A DNA stretch of 64,000 nucleotides, taken from the NCBI GenBank assembly GCA_963732635.1, contig CAVTAL010000019.1, forward strand, positions 124,001-188,000, read 5' to 3'. This document shows, one piece after another, positions 46,350 through 54,428 of this stretch (the first letter of the stretch is position 1; each line of letters opens with the position of its first letter). The notes under the pieces are model-generated. The model ran no database searches, was not told the DNA's origin, and worked only from the letters and a program-made list of their open reading frames with translations. Both the position numbers and the translations under genes were made by a program. The stretch is from JAKFWF01 sp963732635 (GTDB lineage: Bacteria; Pseudomonadota; Alphaproteobacteria; Rhizobiales; Hyphomicrobiaceae).

Positions 46350-48446
46350 ATGTCGATCGCCAGCAGTTCGACGCCGCTGATATCACTCGAAGGTGTAGCT
46401 GTCGACATCATCGGCACAGCGCTTGACTCGCGCGCGGCGCGGATCATCCAGGTGGCGGCCCAGAAGATCAAAGGCCAGCAGCTGCTCGACGACCAGATGT
46501 ATGAAACCCTGGTCAATCCCGGCATGGCGATCCCGCGCGATTCGAGTGCCGCCCACGGCCTGGTCGACGCCGACGTCGCCTCCGCGCCGAGCTTCGCCAG
46601 CGTCGTCACTGTGCTTGACCACTTCATCGACGGCGGCATCCTCGTCGGTCACAATGTTGACTACGACCTGACGCTGCTGCGCACCGAGCACGAGCGCATC
46701 GGCCGCATGTGGCGCACGCCGCGCGCCGTCGACGTCGGCCTGCTTGCACGCATCGTGGCTCCGACATTGTCGAACTACGGTTTGCGCCAGCTGTGCGAGT
46801 GGCTGCGAATCCCGGTGGATACGTCGTTGTCGGCGCGCTGCGAGGCGCAGGCGGTGGCGAAGGTTTATGCCGCGCTGGTGCCTCTGCTCAGGGCCAAGAA
46901 CATCCGCACTTTGGCGGAAGCCGAAGCGGCCAGCCGCGATCTGAGCGAGAACCGGTTAGAGCTCATCGGGGTCGGCGGGGCGGCCGATGGTGAAGTGCAC
47001 GAGGTGACGAAGCCGCTGGTCCGGCTCGATAGCTATCCTTATCGCCATCGCATCCGCGAGGTGATGAGCTCGCCACCGGTCTACCTCGCATCGGACGCGA
47101 GCGTTCGCGACGCGGTTGCAGAACTCTTGCGGAAAAAGGTCAGCTCTGTCTATGTCCGCGACCATGACGGGCAGCTCGGCATCGTCACCGAGCGCGACGT
47201 CCTGAGGGCCATCGACAGGTACCAGTCGGACGCTCTCGACCTGCCGCTCGCGGGCATCGCCATGAAGCCGTTGCAAGCGATCTCGGAGAACGCTTTCATC
47301 TATCGCGCCATCGGCCGTATGGACCGGCTCGGCTTCCGTCACCTCGCCGTACGCAACGACCGCGGCGAGATTGTCGGCAGCGTGACGACGCGCAACCTGC
47401 TGCGGCAGCGGGCGACGACGGCCATCATGCTCGGCGACGAGATCGACGCCGCCGTCGATGTCGCGGCGCTGGCGGGCGCGTGGTCCAAGCTTCCGGTCAT
47501 GGCCAAGAGCCTAGTCGAGGAGGATGTCGACCCGCGCACGGTAGCGGCCGTCGCCAGCTCGGAGATTTGCCTGCTCACCCGCCGTGCTGCGCAATTGTCC
47601 GAGGCGAGCATGCTGCACGACGGCTGGGGTGCGCCGCCCTGCCGTCATGCCGTGATGGTGCTGGGCTCGGCCGGACGCGGCGAGAGCCTGCTCGCCGCCG
47701 ACCAGGACAACGCCATCGTCTATGCCACGGGCGAGGCAGGCGGCCTTGAGGACAAATGGTTCGAGGAACTCGGCAAGCGCATGGCCGAGGTGCTCGATTC
47801 GGCCGGCGTGCCGTTCTGCAATGGCGGCATCATGGCCAAAAACGCCCTGTGGCGGCACAGCCTGGACGGCTGGAAGCGGCTGATCCGCGGCTGGGTCGGC
47901 CGGCAGCGTCCCGAGGATCTGTTGAACGTCGACATCTTCTTCGACGGCATACCAGTCCACGGCGACGCCGCCCTGGCCGAGACCGTCTGGTCATTCGCCT
48001 ACGACGTCGGCCACGCCGCTCCCGACTTCGTCAAGCTGCTGACGGAACTGGCGCGGCAATGGCACGCGCCTTTCGGCCTGTTCGGCGGCATCAAGACCGA
48101 CCACGGCCGCGCCGACCTCAAGATCGGCGGCCTGATGCCGATCTTCGCCGGCGCCCGCGCTCTCTCAATTCGACACGATATCCGTTCGCATTCGACACCG
48201 GACCGTCTGCGCGGGCTGGCGGAGAAAGGCATCGGCTCTCTTAAGGACATCGACGCGGTGATCGACGCGCACCGCATCATCCTCGGCGTAGTCCTCGACC
48301 AGCAGCTGATCGACACGGAGCAGGGCATCGCTCTCTCGACCAAGGTCGACATCGAACGCCTGGGCAAACAGGAACTGCAGACATTGAAGGACGCGCTGCA
48401 CAAGGTCGACCTGATGGCTAGCATGGTCGGCGAGGGACGACTGTGA
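46350..48446 (+). CDS. Inactive DnaQ-like domain - CBS pair - DUF294 nucleotidyltransferase
   Basis: The 698 residues fall into three parts. Residues 12-195 follow the DnaQ exonuclease fold, but the motifs are lost: D19-I-I21 replaces D-x-E, and ARCEAQ replaces the H-x4-D site. Only GHNVDYD remains. Two CBS motifs span about 230-350 (VYLASDASVRDAVAELL, VTERDVL, SVTTRNLL), which usually bind adenine nucleotides. A GlnD-like DUF294 nucleotidyltransferase follows, with GSAGRGES and DQD at 439-453, then the DUF294 C-terminal helical domain. The start ATG 46350 follows the symporter-kinase by 47 bases. A nucleotide-sensing protein that transfers a nucleotide to a partner is inferred, as for GlnD. 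Confidence 0.87.
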   Translation: MSIASSSTPLISLEGVAVDIIGTALDSRAARIIQVAAQKIKGQQLLDDQMYETLVNPGMAIPRDSSAAHGLVDADVASAPSFASVVTVLDHFIDGGILVGHNVDYDLTLLRTEHERIGRMWRTPRAVDVGLLARIVAPTLSNYGLRQLCEWLRIPVDTSLSARCEAQAVAKVYAALVPLLRAKNIRTLAEAEAASRDLSENRLELIGVGGAADGEVHEVTKPLVRLDSYPYRHRIREVMSSPPVYLASDASVRDAVAELLRKKVSSVYVRDHDGQLGIVTERDVLRAIDRYQSDALDLPLAGIAMKPLQAISENAFIYRAIGRMDRLGFRHLAVRNDRGEIVGSVTTRNLLRQRATTAIMLGDEIDAAVDVAALAGAWSKLPVMAKSLVEEDVDPRTVAAVASSEICLLTRRAAQLSEASMLHDGWGAPPCRHAVMVLGSAGRGESLLAADQDNAIVYATGEAGGLEDKWFEELGKRMAEVLDSAGVPFCNGGIMAKNALWRHSLDGWKRLIRGWVGRQRPEDLLNVDIFFDGIPVHGDAALAETVWSFAYDVGHAAPDFVKLLTELARQWHAPFGLFGGIKTDHGRADLKIGGLMPIFAGARALSIRHDIRSHSTPDRLRGLAEKGIGSLKDIDAVIDAHRIILGVVLDQQLIDTEQGIALSTKVDIERLGKQELQTLKDALHKVDLMASMVGEGRL

Positions 48447-48519
48447 AGTGGATGCGAGATCTGCGCGTGGGGTCGTGCACCAATTCTAACGATGCGGCCT
48501 TTGCCCGGCAGCGTCGCTT

Positions 48520-48906
48520 TCACCAGGGTCTGGACTTCACCCCAACCGCCGCCAGCAGCAGCGCCAGCGCCAGCATCATCGCGGCGGACATGGCAGCGTG
48601 CCAGGCGAACCGATAGTAGACATCCTGAAGCACGCCGCCGATCAGGCGCTGCGCCGTGGCGCGCTCGGGTCGCTGATCCTTCGGAATTATGACCCAAAGC
48701 TCGGTCGAATTGTAGGGCCGGCGCGGGGCATTGCGCGCCTTGAGCAGCAGCACCGCACAGGTCAGCAGGCAAAGCGTGCCCCCGGTCTCGAAAGCCATCA
48801 CCGGATCGGGCGACAGACCAATCATCATCGTGAAAATCGCGAGCGCCGCGAAACCGCACCCACGCGCCACCGACAGCTGCGCCAACCGCTCGATCGTCTG
48901 GAGCAT
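48520..48906 (-). CDS. Small membrane protein of unknown function
   Basis: The 128-residue protein has four hydrophobic segments: two in the first half (GCGFAALAIFTMMIGLS and GGTLCLLTCAVLLLKA) and AMSAAMMLALALLLAAVGV at the C-terminus, with a weaker one between. A soluble loop of about 45 residues with NSTELWVIIPKDQRPERATA lies in the middle. GGAGGGG stands just before ATG 48906. It converges on the DUF294 gene with about 75 bases between the stops and belongs to the minus-strand group led by the DUF4212/ActP pair. No family is recognised. Confidence 0.7.
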   Translation of the reverse strand: MLQTIERLAQLSVARGCGFAALAIFTMMIGLSPDPVMAFETGGTLCLLTCAVLLLKARNAPRRPYNSTELWVIIPKDQRPERATAQRLIGGVLQDVYYRFAWHAAMSAAMMLALALLLAAVGVKSRPW

Positions 48907-49025
48907 CACCCCTCCGCGGCATAGGGGCCGCCGCACCAATTAAACTGGGCGAACGGCCAAACGCGATGAAAGGTGACACGATCCGGCACTGCGGTCACAT
49001 CACGTGATCGTGCTCGCCCCGCAGC

Positions 49026-49370
49026 TCAGGCGGCAAACAGCAGTAGCGGCAATCCGACCAAGGTGATGGTACCTGCGAGCCAGATGCCGATCGAGATGGG
49101 CGTCGAGTCGGGCAGTCCCTTGGCGCGTTCGTAGAGCGCCGCCGGCACGCCAGCCAGCAGCAGCGTCGTCGCGGAGGCGAGCAAGGACGCGAGGTAGGTG
49201 AGTACGATCGGGCTGGCCAGAACCGTACCCGACACGAGCGCTTTCAACAGCACGACGAACGGGAACAGCACCGGCGACCACGTCATGCCGTTCATCAGCG
49301 ACAGGCCGGCGGTCGCCACCAGCATGACGTCCTTCTGCATCGCATCCTGGCGCGCATCCGTATCGTGCAT
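49026..49370 (-). CDS. Small polytopic membrane protein downstream of yggT
   Basis: The 114-residue protein has about three membrane helices (SPVLFPFVVLLKALVSGTVL, IVLTYLASLLASATTLLLAG and IGIWLAGTITLVGLPLLLF) linked by short polar loops. Its ATG follows the YggT-type stop by 3 bases and GGGAGC lies inside the end of that gene, so translation is coupled. The family is not recognised. Its place behind the ActP-like symporter and YggT suggests an accessory membrane role, but no function can be stated. Confidence 0.7.
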   Translation of the reverse strand: MHDTDARQDAMQKDVMLVATAGLSLMNGMTWSPVLFPFVVLLKALVSGTVLASPIVLTYLASLLASATTLLLAGVPAALYERAKGLPDSTPISIGIWLAGTITLVGLPLLLFAA

Positions 49371-49373
49371 TGC

Positions 49374-49691
49374 TCAGCTCCCGGTATCGAGGAACGGTTT
49401 AACGCCGGCGGCGATAATGCTCAGATAGAGGAACATCCGCAACGCAATCAGCCAGACAATGGCGAAGACGACGACGAGGCCGTTGGGCACGATCAATGGC
49501 GTGACGGTGCGCACCGCCTTGACCACCGGATCGGTGATGGTGCGGAAGACGCGCAGGATCACCACGTCGGGCTTCTTGGCGAAGAGAAGCTCGAGTACAT
49601 AGCGGCCGATCAGCGAATAGATCAGCGCCGCCAGGATCAGATTGGGGACGTGGAAGTACCAGTGGGTAAGAAAGCTGTCGCTTGGGGTCAT
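49374..49691 (-). CDS. YggT-family membrane protein
   Basis: The 105-residue protein has two or three helices with the YGGT-type central loop RVFRTITDPVVKAVRTVTP followed by VFAIVWLIALRMFLYL. YggT proteins are small inner-membrane proteins linked loosely to osmotic response and cell-division or ring positioning. The aromatic opening (SFLTHWYFHVPNLILAALIY) is typical of an alphaproteobacterial subgroup. AGGACACC precedes ATG 49691. It lies 112 bases after the ActP-like gene on the same strand and is coupled to the next membrane protein. Confidence 0.75.
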   Translation of the reverse strand: MTPSDSFLTHWYFHVPNLILAALIYSLIGRYVLELLFAKKPDVVILRVFRTITDPVVKAVRTVTPLIVPNGLVVVFAIVWLIALRMFLYLSIIAAGVKPFLDTGS

Positions 49692-49803
49692 GGTGTCCTG
49701 ACGTCGACGCGGCGGCGGCGCTTCTTGGGTCGGTGCGTGACACTGGCGAAATGAAGAGCGGGGCGCAAGGCCCCGCTCTGTATTGCTTTCCGGAGCGCCG
49801 GTC

Positions 49804-51811
49804 TCAGTGCGCGACGGTGGCGCCCTTGTCCTTGATGATCAACTCGCCACGCGGACGGCGCGTCGCGTCGACCATGTCCATGCACCGCCTGAGACGGCGC
49901 CGGAGTCAGCAGCGAGACGATCCAGATGGAGAGGAAGCCGACCGGCAGACCAAACAGTGCGCAGGAAATGTTCCTGACGCCCCACCAGCTGGCGATGCTC
50001 TGCGCATGCGTGTCGAGCGCCTTCCAGGCGGCGGCCGACTTGACTGCGTCGCCACCGGCTGCCGCGAAGGCGGCCTTCAGCTCGGCATACTTAGTCAGCG
50101 CGGCCGGAGACGCCGTGCCGAGCCAGCCCCACATCTCGTGGAAGGTCACCGCGTAGTAGCGGGTGCCGACGAGATAATACAGGCAAACGCCGAAGCCCAG
50201 GATCATGCCGGCGATGGCGCCGGCGGTGTTCGCCCGCTTCCACCAGATACCCAGAACGAGCGCCGGGAAGATGCCGGCGGCGGCCAGCGAGAACGCCCAG
50301 GCGACCATCGATAGGATGTCGGCAGGCTTGGTCGAGGCCACGTAGGCGGAGCCGATGGCCACGAAGAGCAACAGGACACGCGACACAACCAGACGGCGAC
50401 CCGTCGGGGCGTTGGGATCGAGCATCTTGTAGTAGACGTCGTGGCTGAGCGCGTTGGCGATGGCCAGCAGCAGGCCATCGGCGGTCGACATGTGCGGCGG
50501 CGAGGCCACCGGCGGCGACGAGGCCGGCGATCACGTACGGCATGCCCGCGATCTCCGGCGTGGAGAGCACGATCACGTCCGTATTGATGTTGAGATCCTG
50601 CCAGCGCAGCAGGCCCGGATGACCGGCGATCTTGTTGCAGGCCGCGATCACGTCCTGCGCCACTAGGACGTCCACGCCGCAGACTTTGACGAGGCCAAGT
50701 TTGCCGTAGGTGATACATCCAGGCCGGCAGATTGGCGAGCTGAGTGCTCGTTGTTGATCAGGTTGAAGATTTCGAGCTTCGAGAACGCCGCGTAGGCCGG
50801 CGCCGTGAAGTATAGAAGGAAGATGAAGAACAGCGACCAAGCCACTGAAGAGCGGGCCTCACGCACCGACGGAGTGGTGAAGTAGCGCATCAGAATATGC
50901 GGCAACGACGCCGTGCCGACCATCAGACAGAAGATCAGCCCGAAGTAGTTTAGCATGTCGTAGGTGACGAACGGCTTGATATGGAACTTCAGTGTCTTGG
51001 CGTCGGCCAGTCCCTTCGAGATCATGCTCTGCTCGAGAGCGATGATGTCCGAGATCGCCTGGCCGTAGGTGAGCTGCGGGATCGGCAGGCCATACTTTTT
51101 CGCCGACAGGATGATCACCGGTGTCAGGTAGGCGACGATCAGCACGATGTATTGCGCCACCTGCGTCCAAGTCACCGCCTTCATGCCGCCAAGCATCGAG
51201 CAGAGCAGAATGCCGACAAGACCGGCGTAGACGGCGACTTGGAAGTCCATGTCGAGGAAGCGCGAGGTGATGATCCCGGCGGCGTAGATCTGCGCCGTCA
51301 CGTAGGTGAACGAGCAGGCGATGAGCACGATGACCGCCAGGAAGCGGACGAAGTTGCCGCCGAAGCGCGCTGCGAAGAAGTCGGGCACCGTGTAGGCGCC
51401 GAACTTGCGCAGGAATGGCGCGATCAGGATTGCGACGAGCACGTAGCCGCCAGTCCAACCTAGCACGAAGGCCAGTCCGTCATAGCCGAGCAGCATGAGC
51501 GTGCCGGCCATGCCGACGAACGAGGCGCCCGACATCCAGTCGGCGCCCGTCGCCATGCCGTTGTAGAGCGACGGCACCGTGCGACCGGCGACGTAGTACT
51601 CGCCGACGTCGGTGGTGCGCGCCAGCACGCCGATGATTGCATACACGGCGATCGTCAGGAAGACGAAGCCATAGCCGATCCACTTGTTCGGCACGCCGAC
51701 CTGTTCGAGAATTGCGAGCACGCCGACGAAGGCGAAGAAGCCTCCGGTGTAGAGCAAATAGATTTTCCCGAGATTATCGAGAAAAGCGCCTGATTTTGCT
51801 TCCGCAGCCAT
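49804..51811 (-). pseudogene. actP: Cation/acetate-type symporter (ActP-like, VC_2705 subfamily), four frameshifts
   Basis: This is a sodium/solute symporter large subunit for acetate or a related monocarboxylate, partnered with DUF4212. From ATG 51811 the first 370 residues are open and show YTGGFFAFVGVLAIL, YVAGRTVPSLYNGMATGADW and GGMKAVTWTQVAQY, all typical of the subfamily. The match then changes frame at about 50741-50748, 50710, 50491 and 49882. Each is fixed by removing one base, giving TQLANLPAWMYH, YGKLGLVKVCGVDVLVAQ, LSTADGLLLAIANALSHD and finally MDMVDATRRPRGELIIKD. The repaired protein has 667 residues and stops at 49804. Four same-direction slips in one gene point to sequence error or recent decay. 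Confidence 0.85.
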
Positions 51812-51824
51812 TGTGTGTTCCCCC

Positions 51825-52082
51825 TCACAAATCTTCTGCGACGCCCTCTTCGCGATCAATTGTGTCCTGCCGTTTGGCGAACAGGAACAACATCACGACG
51901 AAGGCAATCAGGGAACCTTGGGCGGCCATATAGAAGCCCAGCGGAAAACCAAGGAAGCGTATTTCGTTCAACTGTCCGACGAAAAAGTGGATGATGAAGC
52001 TGAAGAACACCCAGGCCGCGAACATCAGCCACATCAGGCCGCTCGTTCGTGCCCAGTATCGGTCACCGGATGCATTTGCCAT
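51825..52082 (-). CDS. DUF4212 sodium/solute symporter small subunit
   Basis: The 85-residue protein has two helices (GLMWLMFAAWVFFSFIIHFF and FYMAAQGSLIAFVVMLFLFA) joined by GQLNEIRFLGFPLG, the hallmark of DUF4212, the small subunit family paired with ActP-like symporters. It ends just 13 bases before the symporter start, the usual arrangement. A GGAGG site precedes ATG 52082. It is the first gene of the minus-strand group, so the promoter should lie in the 52083-52244 gap. Confidence 0.92.
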   Translation of the reverse strand: MANASGDRYWARTSGLMWLMFAAWVFFSFIIHFFVGQLNEIRFLGFPLGFYMAAQGSLIAFVVMLFLFAKRQDTIDREEGVAEDL

Positions 52083-52244
52083 TTCTGGTCTCCCTCCTTG
52101 GTTGGTCTTCCTCCATAGGTGGTCTGCTCAAGACCGTTGGCCTCGTTCAATGCACGCATTGCCGAGACTCTATGCCGCATGCTACCATCGTCGCCGCCTC
52201 GGCAACGTTAGACTTTGGTCGAGATGTTCAAAAAGGGTGGCCCG

Positions 52245-52499
52245 ATGCAGGCGCACGACCCGCGGAACACGAAATTCGATTCTGGCCCACGCAATTTGAC
52301 GATCGCAGGCAGGTCGCTTGAACGGATATTGCGGACCCCGTTGTGGCGCGCTCTGTGCTGGCTGGGCTTGGCCACGGCTTTCGCGACCTACATCGCTTCT
52401 CTTGTATTTGGCAAATGCGAGGCGCAGGTGCTTGCCGGCTTGGCTATCGGCCTTATGATCGGCGTCCTCTACAGTGACGCCGCCGGACCGGCCGACTAG
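52245..52499 (+). CDS. Possible small membrane protein
   Basis: An 84-codon frame starts at ATG 52245 with a GGGTGG-like site upstream. It encodes a polar N-terminus (MQAHDPRNTKFDSGPRN), then two hydrophobic stretches (LWRALCWLGLATAFATYIAS and VLAGLAIGLMIGVLY). It does not overlap another supported gene and the amino-acid pattern is sensible for a two-helix membrane protein, but it matches nothing recognised. A longer frame from 52215 is possible. It is divergent from the DUF4212 gene. Confidence 0.4.
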   Translation: MQAHDPRNTKFDSGPRNLTIAGRSLERILRTPLWRALCWLGLATAFATYIASLVFGKCEAQVLAGLAIGLMIGVLYSDAAGPAD

Positions 52500-52780
52500 A
52501 CGGATTGCTGCATGCCAAGCCGATAATTGCTGCTGCCACGTCGATCGAGGACGTCATTGATTTTCAGGCCAATGCCAAAAATCGGCATCAGATTGGAATT
52601 ACCTTCGGTGAGTTGTTCGACATCGTCCTGACGCAGCGACTACCGCGCATGACGAATCAAAAGGCTCAGGTGCAATGGAAGGCCACCGGGCCGCCTAACT
52701 GGGAAGAGACAATTTCGACGATTGCCGCGAGTGACTGCGGCGGCGCGGAATGCCGCCGACGTCGCTTTGAGAAGGCCGAA

Positions 52781-53924
52781 TTAGCCCAGACCGCGGCGGA
52801 AATCCTCGTAGCCGAATGTACGCAATACCCGGTAACTGCCATCGTCGTTCAGCATGGCGAGATCCGGCATCGGTGTGCCGTTGAAGTGATTATTCTTCAC
52901 GAAGCTGTACTGCATCATGTCGGTGAATGATGACGCGGCTGCCGACTTCTAGCGGGGTTGCGAATGAGTATTCACCGATGATGTCACCGGTCATGCAGGT
53001 CTTGCCGCCGAGAATGTAGCGATGTTCGTGCACGCCGGGTTCGGCGGCACCGATCACGGTCGGTGTGTACGGCACTTCCAGCACGTCCGGCATGTGCGTG
53101 CTCGCCGACGCATCGAGGATCGCGATTGCCTTGTCGTTGTGGTGGATGCCAATCACGGTCGCAACCAGATAGCCGGTGTCGACGACGAGGCCGGCGCCCG
53201 GCTCCAGGATCACCTCAACGGCGAATTCGGCGCGAAATGCCTTGATGGCGGCGATCAACTTCGCCGCATCATAGCCGGGCTTGTTGATAAAATGACCGCC
53301 GCCAAAGTTCACCGCTCTTACCTTGCGGATATAGGGCGCGAACTCGCGCGCGACGTGCTCGATCAGGCTGACGGAGCCATCGGCCATGCTCTCGCACAGG
53401 GCGTGGACGTGGAAGATGTCGATTTCGTCCCACGGCAGCTTGTCGATCTCCTGGCGAGTGGTGCCGAAACGCGAGCACGGAGCGCACGGATCGTATAGCG
53501 CACCGCCGAGCGTCGCATTCGAGAAGCCGGGATTGATGCGAATTCCGACTTGGCGGCCGGCGGCCTTCGCCAGCGGCATGAACCGCGCGATCTGTTCGGG
53601 GCTGTTGAAATAGACGTGATCGGCGATCTTGACGACGCGTGCGACCTCGCCTGGGCCATAGGCCGGCGCATAGACGTGAACTTCCTTGCCGAACTCTTCG
53701 CGGCCGACGCGGGCTTCGTATTCGCCGCTGGCGGTGGTGCCGTCGAGGGTGTCGCGCATCAGCGGGAACGCCGCCGGCATCGCCCAGGCCTTGGTGGCGA
53801 GCAGGATCTTGGCACCGGACTCGCGTTTGATGCGGGCGGCGACACCGAGATTGCGCTTCAAGGCTGCCACGTCGAGGACGTAGGCGGGCGTGCGGATACC
53901 TGCCGGAATCTTCTGATGGGTCAT
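52781..53924 (-). pseudogene. nspC: Carboxynorspermidine/carboxyspermidine decarboxylase, frameshift near C-terminus
   Basis: This PLP-dependent, alanine-racemase-fold enzyme removes CO2 from carboxyspermidine (or carboxynorspermidine) to give spermidine (or norspermidine). PLP Lys is K45 in LLATKAWAMP. The HVHALCES and FGGGHFI motifs, the EPGAGLVVDTGYL block, and CMTGDIIGEYSF with its substrate Cys are all in place. After VGSRVIIH the frame should read DMMQYSFVKNNHFNGTPMP; one extra base at 52922-52923 turns it into RHDAVQLREE and a stop. The repaired protein has 380 residues and ends at 52781. ATG 53924 is the family start. It pairs with the dehydrogenase at 54429. Confidence 0.88.
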
Positions 53925-53958
53925 GTTGAAAACGTCCTTGTCGCAGCCAATCGCGGGC

Positions 53959-54423
53959 TTACTGCTCAATGCGGACTTCGAAGTCCCGCGTGATGGTCTC
54001 GCCAGTCGCGAGCTTCGCCGCGACCGTGAACCGGTCGATGCCTACGCTGCCAGGGCGAGCGTTGTAGTACATTCCCGTGCCGAAGGCGTCACGGCCGGTG
54101 CAGGTGCCTTTCACCGAGGTGGCAATGATCATCGGCTGGCCGGGCTTGAAGGTGAGTTCGCCCTTGGCCGGCGGTATAGTGACCGTGACTTCGGGTGGAT
54201 CGATGGTTTCACAGCGCGTGCCGAATCCAGCGAACACGAACACCCGCGCCGGCCGGCCGGCCACTACCGGGGTCGAACGCGTGGCGGCGTCGAGGGTAGG
54301 TTCGGGCTTGGTGGGCGCACCTAGCCCAACCAGAGGCGCAGAGCCACCACAGGCAGCCAGCAACAGGGCCGGGATGACGGCGATGAGTAACCAACCGGCT
54401 TTCACAACCCTGCGGCGCTCCAT
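53959..54423 (-). CDS. Small lipoprotein between the two polyamine genes
   Basis: The 154-residue protein has a signal peptide with a good lipobox (IAVIPALLLAACGG), so it is lipid-anchored after cleavage. The rest is a beta-rich domain (VTVTIPPAKGELTFKPGQ, RFTVAAKLATGETITRDFEV) with two Cys (TRCETID and GTCTGRDA) that may form a disulfide. It fits tightly between the dehydrogenase (5-base gap) and nspC (34-base gap) on the same strand, so all three should be one transcript. The family is not recognised. A link to polyamine uptake or envelope binding is speculation. Confidence 0.72.
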   Translation of the reverse strand: MERRRVVKAGWLLIAVIPALLLAACGGSAPLVGLGAPTKPEPTLDAATRSTPVVAGRPARVFVFAGFGTRCETIDPPEVTVTIPPAKGELTFKPGQPMIIATSVKGTCTGRDAFGTGMYYNARPGSVGIDRFTVAAKLATGETITRDFEVRIEQ

Positions 54424-54428
54424 GTTTT

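Noticed and set aside
52505..52930. 141-codon frame on the plus strand
   Set aside because: Its second half is antisense to the repaired C-terminus of nspC, and its first half has no recognisable features or ribosome binding site.
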